NCBI RefSeq assembly: GCF_023701745.1
Contig: NZ_JAJOZB010000001.1
Coordinates: 5,927,501 to 5,991,500 of the forward strand
Direction: 5' to 3'
Source of the DNA: Streptomyces sp. RKAG293
GTDB taxonomy: Bacteria > Actinomycetota > Actinomycetes > Streptomycetales > Streptomycetaceae
Length of the DNA stretch: 64,000 nt
This document shows positions 62,143-64,000 of this stretch, piece after piece (position 1 is the first letter of the stretch; the number at the start of each line of letters is the position of its first letter). The notes beneath the pieces are model-generated. The model was not told the DNA's origin. It made no database searches and saw nothing but the letters and a program-made list of their open reading frames with translations. The translations under genes and the position numbers were made by a program.

Positions 62143-62904
62143 TCACCAGGCGGCCGGCTCGGCCGGCTCGGAGCGGAACGGCGTCAGCAGCGCCAGGACG
62201 GCGCGGTCGACACGGCGCGGGACGGCGGCCGGGAGGTAGAGCGGGCTCGCGAAGAAGACGTTGGCGAGCAGTTCGCCCAGCGAGCCGACCCGGCCCCAGG
62301 CGACGGCGGAGGTGCCGTCGGCGGCGGGGCCCGCCTCGACCAGGCAGGCGGGGTGCTCGGCGTCGTAGGCGCGCAGCAGCAGCCGCTGGAGCAGCTCCGC
62401 CTGGTCCGCGCCACCGAGGTGGTAGACGAAGGTGTTGAACGCGGGGTTCGGCAGCTGCTGGAAGAGCAGCAGGCGATTGGCGTCGACGACCAGGGTGCCG
62501 CGTTCCAGCGGGTCGATCCCCAGGTTGTTGACGGTGGTGGCGAAGTGCGAGACGCCCGGCTCGACATGCAGGGTCAGTTCACCCGCGTCGGCCAGCCGCT
62601 GGAGCTGCTGGACGACCGTGACACCGAGCCGTGGGTCGCCGGGCAGCAGGACGGCGATGTCGCCGTCGGACCGCGCCCGGTCCAGGATGCGGCCGAGCAG
62701 CCGGCCGAAGTCGTCGTGGTCGCGTGCGCCGGCCAGGTGGAGCGCGTGCAGTGATTCGGTGGGCCGGTCCGTCAGTTCGCGGACGTCGACGGCCGGGTCG
62801 ACCAGGTGGAGCACCGCTTCGGCCTCCCGCAGCTGGCGCAGTCCGGCGAGGGTGAGCTGCTCGATCCCCTGGACGCCGAGCCCGACGACCCTGATGCGAT
62901 TCAT
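62143..62904 (-). CDS. Tetrapyrrole-methylase-fold SAM methyltransferase resembling borosin N-methyltransferases
   Basis: This 253-residue protein starts at ATG 62904 with GGAAGGAA nearby. It begins RIRVVGLGVQGIEQLTLAGL, the SAM-binding start of the CobA/tetrapyrrole methylase superfamily, followed by VLHLVDP. The segments LLPGDPRLG and VEPGVSHFATTVNNLGIDP are like those of split-borosin methyltransferases, which N-methylate peptide backbones. True tetrapyrrole methylases carry other porphyrin-binding signatures that I do not see. A small Asn-rich peptide is encoded just upstream on the same strand. Peptide methylation is therefore a strong inference. Confidence 0.78.
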   Translation of the reverse strand: MNRIRVVGLGVQGIEQLTLAGLRQLREAEAVLHLVDPAVDVRELTDRPTESLHALHLAGARDHDDFGRLLGRILDRARSDGDIAVLLPGDPRLGVTVVQQLQRLADAGELTLHVEPGVSHFATTVNNLGIDPLERGTLVVDANRLLLFQQLPNPAFNTFVYHLGGADQAELLQRLLLRAYDAEHPACLVEAGPAADGTSAVAWGRVGSLGELLANVFFASPLYLPAAVPRRVDRAVLALLTPFRSEPAEPAAW

Positions 62905-62981
62905 CGCGGTTCCTTCCCGGTGACGGTGACGGTGCCGCGCTATGGCGGGGCGGTGCGGGGTGGCGGCGGGTGCGGGTGCGG

Positions 62982-63017
62982 GTGCGCGGGGCGGTGCGTG
63001 TGCGCGGGGCGGTGCGG
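62982..63017. repeat. Tandem 18-bp GC-rich repeat
   Basis: GTGCGCGGGGCGGTGCGT (62982-62999) is followed at once by a copy with one change in the last base (63000-63017). It precedes and partly overlaps the hairpin between the peptide and methyltransferase genes. It may be a by-product of slippage. Confidence 0.8.
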
Positions 63018-63038
63018 TCGTCAGGACCGCACCGCCCC
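63006..63038 (-). terminator. Hairpin between peptide precursor and methyltransferase genes
   Basis: GGGGCGGTGCGGTC (63006-63019), a five-base loop and GACCGCACCGCCCC (63025-63038) form a perfect 14-base stem. It begins eight bases after the peptide stop, reading on the minus strand. A partial terminator here would raise precursor mRNA above enzyme mRNA, as in many RiPP operons. Confidence 0.75.
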
Positions 63039-63045
63039 GGCGGTG

Positions 63046-63291
63046 TCACGCGTCGCCGTTGTCCGCGTCGATGTCCTCGAGGATCTGCGCGAGGTCGGCC
63101 GGGACGACGCTCTGCAGACGGGGGGTGTTGGCGTTGTTGTTGCCGTTGTTGTTCGAGTCGTTGTTGTTCATGTTGCTGTTGTTGTTGTCCGCGAAGTTCG
63201 TGGTCGCGTTGTTGTTCGCGTTCGCGTTGTTGTTGGAGCTGTTGTTGCTGTTGTTCGAGTCGTTGTTGTTGTTCGACGAGTTGTTGGACAC
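63046..63291 (-). CDS. Asn-rich small peptide, candidate RiPP precursor
   Basis: This 81-residue peptide is extremely rich in Asn: 32 of the first 55 residues, mixed with Ser, Ala, Asp and Gly, as blocks of NN, NNN and NNNN. The C-terminal 26 residues (TPRLQSVVPADLAQILEDID...) are not repetitive and look like an amphipathic recognition helix. The GTG start at 63291 has a perfect AGGAGG a few bases upstream. There is no signal peptide. The following methyltransferase and HExxH genes on the same strand suggest that the Asn-rich part is the modified region and the C-terminal helix is a binding follower, the reverse of the usual leader order. No known family could be recalled; the role is inferred. 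Confidence 0.72.
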   Translation of the reverse strand: MSNNSSNNNNDSNNSNNSSNNNANANNNATTNFADNNNSNMNNNDSNNNGNNNANTPRLQSVVPADLAQILEDIDADNGDA

Positions 63292-63582
63292 GAGTCCTCC
63301 TGCAGCAGTGCTGTGGGTCGGGCGTGGTGCCCGGTCTGCCCGCGTCGAGCAGCACCCCCATGAACCGACACCGCGCTAAAGCCGGGTATGCGCGGGGTTT
63401 GTGCCGGACCACGGCGCCATGACAAGCGCATAGCAACCCCCCGCCGGGTGCTCCCGCGGATGGCAGGGAACGGGCTCTCCGGCAGCCGCCGCACGCCCGT
63501 TCGGCCGGCCGGCCGCCCACCGCCCTTGAGCGGCACCGACCGCCCCGGAAGGCTCGGAGCAGCCGATCCAGGGAGGCTCATC

Positions 63583-64000
63583 ATGACCACGCATCCTCTG
63601 CCGCCGAAGACATCCGTCCCCGGGCAACTGCGTGCCGGACTGCTCGACCAGGTGGAGGAGCGGCTGCGCGGCCTGCTGGCCGGGGAGTTCGACCGCTGGC
63701 ACGCGGTGAACCCGAGGGCGGCGAGCCTGGTCGGCTCGATCACCGAGCTGGTGCGGGCGGGCGGCGACCGGATCCGCCCCGTCATCTGCGTCACCGGCTA
63801 CCTCGCCGCGGGCGGCGACCCCACCTCCACCGCGATCGTCGACGCGGCGGCCGCGCTGGAACTGCTCGACACCTGCTTCCTCATCCGCAGCGACATCCGC
63901 GACAACGCCCCGCTGCGGCACGGCATCCCCACCCTGCACGTCAGCCATGCCGCCGAGCACGAGCGCAGCGGCTGGCGCGGTGAGTCCCGGCGCTTCGGCG
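63583..64000 (+). CDS. Polyprenyl synthetase, N-terminal part only (runs off the right edge)
   Basis: Only the first 139 residues are in the window. ATG 63583 has GGGAGG seven bases upstream. The sequence matches trans-polyprenyl diphosphate synthases: VRAGGDRIRPVICVTGYLA (GGKRLRP-like), AAALELLDTCFLI and RHGIPTLHV. The first Asp-rich motif, normally DDxxD, reads IRSDIRDN: the leading Asp is Ser and only the second and last Asp are kept. Such a change can alter or reduce prenyl transfer. The second Asp-rich motif and the rest lie outside the window. It is divergent from the Asn-rich peptide gene across about 290 bases. The role in the neighbouring cluster is unknown. Confidence 0.82.
   Translation, partial: MTTHPLPPKTSVPGQLRAGLLDQVEERLRGLLAGEFDRWHAVNPRAASLVGSITELVRAGGDRIRPVICVTGYLAAGGDPTSTAIVDAAAALELLDTCFLIRSDIRDNAPLRHGIPTLHVSHAAEHERSGWRGESRRFG

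Noticed and set aside
62143..62904. Assignment of the methyltransferase to cobalamin or siroheme synthesis
   Set aside because: No other tetrapyrrole gene is near. The gene sits in a peptide operon, and the LGIDP region and short length fit borosin-type enzymes better. The possibility is kept as a refuting test.
63100..63290. GTT/AAC trinucleotide repeats as a CRISPR or microsatellite
   Set aside because: No regular repeat-spacer structure exists. The pattern is explained by Asn codons in an ORF with a strong ribosome site and a non-repetitive C terminus.

Overview
The window comes from a high-GC actinomycete, almost certainly a Streptomyces or close relative. Nearly every codon ends in G or C, and GTG/TTG starts and ATGA/GTGA overlaps are common. 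It carries a four-gene conservon, a fused E2-E1 2-oxoglutarate dehydrogenase, HAIR-like control of lon, and a chitinase promoter with the classic 12-bp direct repeats. From memory, the order 2-oxoglutarate dehydrogenase / sensor kinase / response regulator / lon and the later SEDS-PBP pair resemble the SCO5281-SCO5302 neighbourhood of S. coelicolor. I could not check this by alignment.

Layout. (1) 1-9.9 kb, plus strand: an FxSxx-COOH RiPP system. It has a MoxR ATPase tail, a SAV_2336-like protein, a 63-residue precursor ending F-N-S-A-F, the cyclophane-forming radical SAM enzyme FxsB, an HExxH peptide hydroxylase-like protein and a TIR/NB-ARC/TPR protein. (2) 9.9-40.4 kb: mostly core chromosome. 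In order: Kgd, a two-component system, Lon, a GH25 lysozyme, MarR, a PP2C-like protein, conservon CvnABCD with a styrene-monooxygenase-like flavoprotein, an NlpC/P60 endopeptidase, a beta-propeller protein, a GH18 chitinase, TetR, two divergent diiron proteins, CapA, a polysaccharide deacetylase, a PBP2/FtsW pair, a pentapeptide protein and glutathione peroxidase. (3) 40.5-43 kb: an accessory boundary with an unknown HTH protein, a small secreted peptide and a TrmB/LuxR-type regulator. (4) 43.3-54.5 kb, plus strand: a compact biosynthetic operon of FAAL, acyl-CoA dehydrogenase, ACP, KS-AT (-ACP in another frame), FabH-like KASIII, FkbH, ACP and Sfp-type PPTase. (5) 54.5-61.3 kb: a second regulator of the same family divergent from a second secreted peptide, a second PPTase, a metallophosphoesterase, a large LuxR (LAL) regulator and an MbtH protein. 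(6) 61.2-63.3 kb, minus strand: an Asn-rich 81-residue precursor-like peptide, a tetrapyrrole-methylase-fold protein resembling borosin N-methyltransferases, and an HExxH protein. A polyprenyl synthetase starts on the other strand and runs off the end.

How the genes may work together. The 43-54 kb operon reads as a 3-acyl-tetronate pathway. FAAL would load a fatty acid on ACP, the dehydrogenase would desaturate it, and KS-AT would add one unreduced malonyl unit to give a beta-ketoacyl chain. FkbH would build glyceryl-ACP, and the FabH-like enzyme would join the two. That enzyme lacks the usual decarboxylation His, which fits a non-decarboxylating role. The most novel-looking locus is the minus-strand trio at 61.2-63.3 kb, proposed here as a split-borosin-like RiPP system acting on an Asn-rich peptide. 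Both TrmB/LuxR regulators have a small secreted peptide next door, which suggests a repeated peptide-regulator module.

Limits. All calls come from reading translated sequence and motifs, without database searches. I saw no rRNA, tRNA, CRISPR array or insertion sequence.
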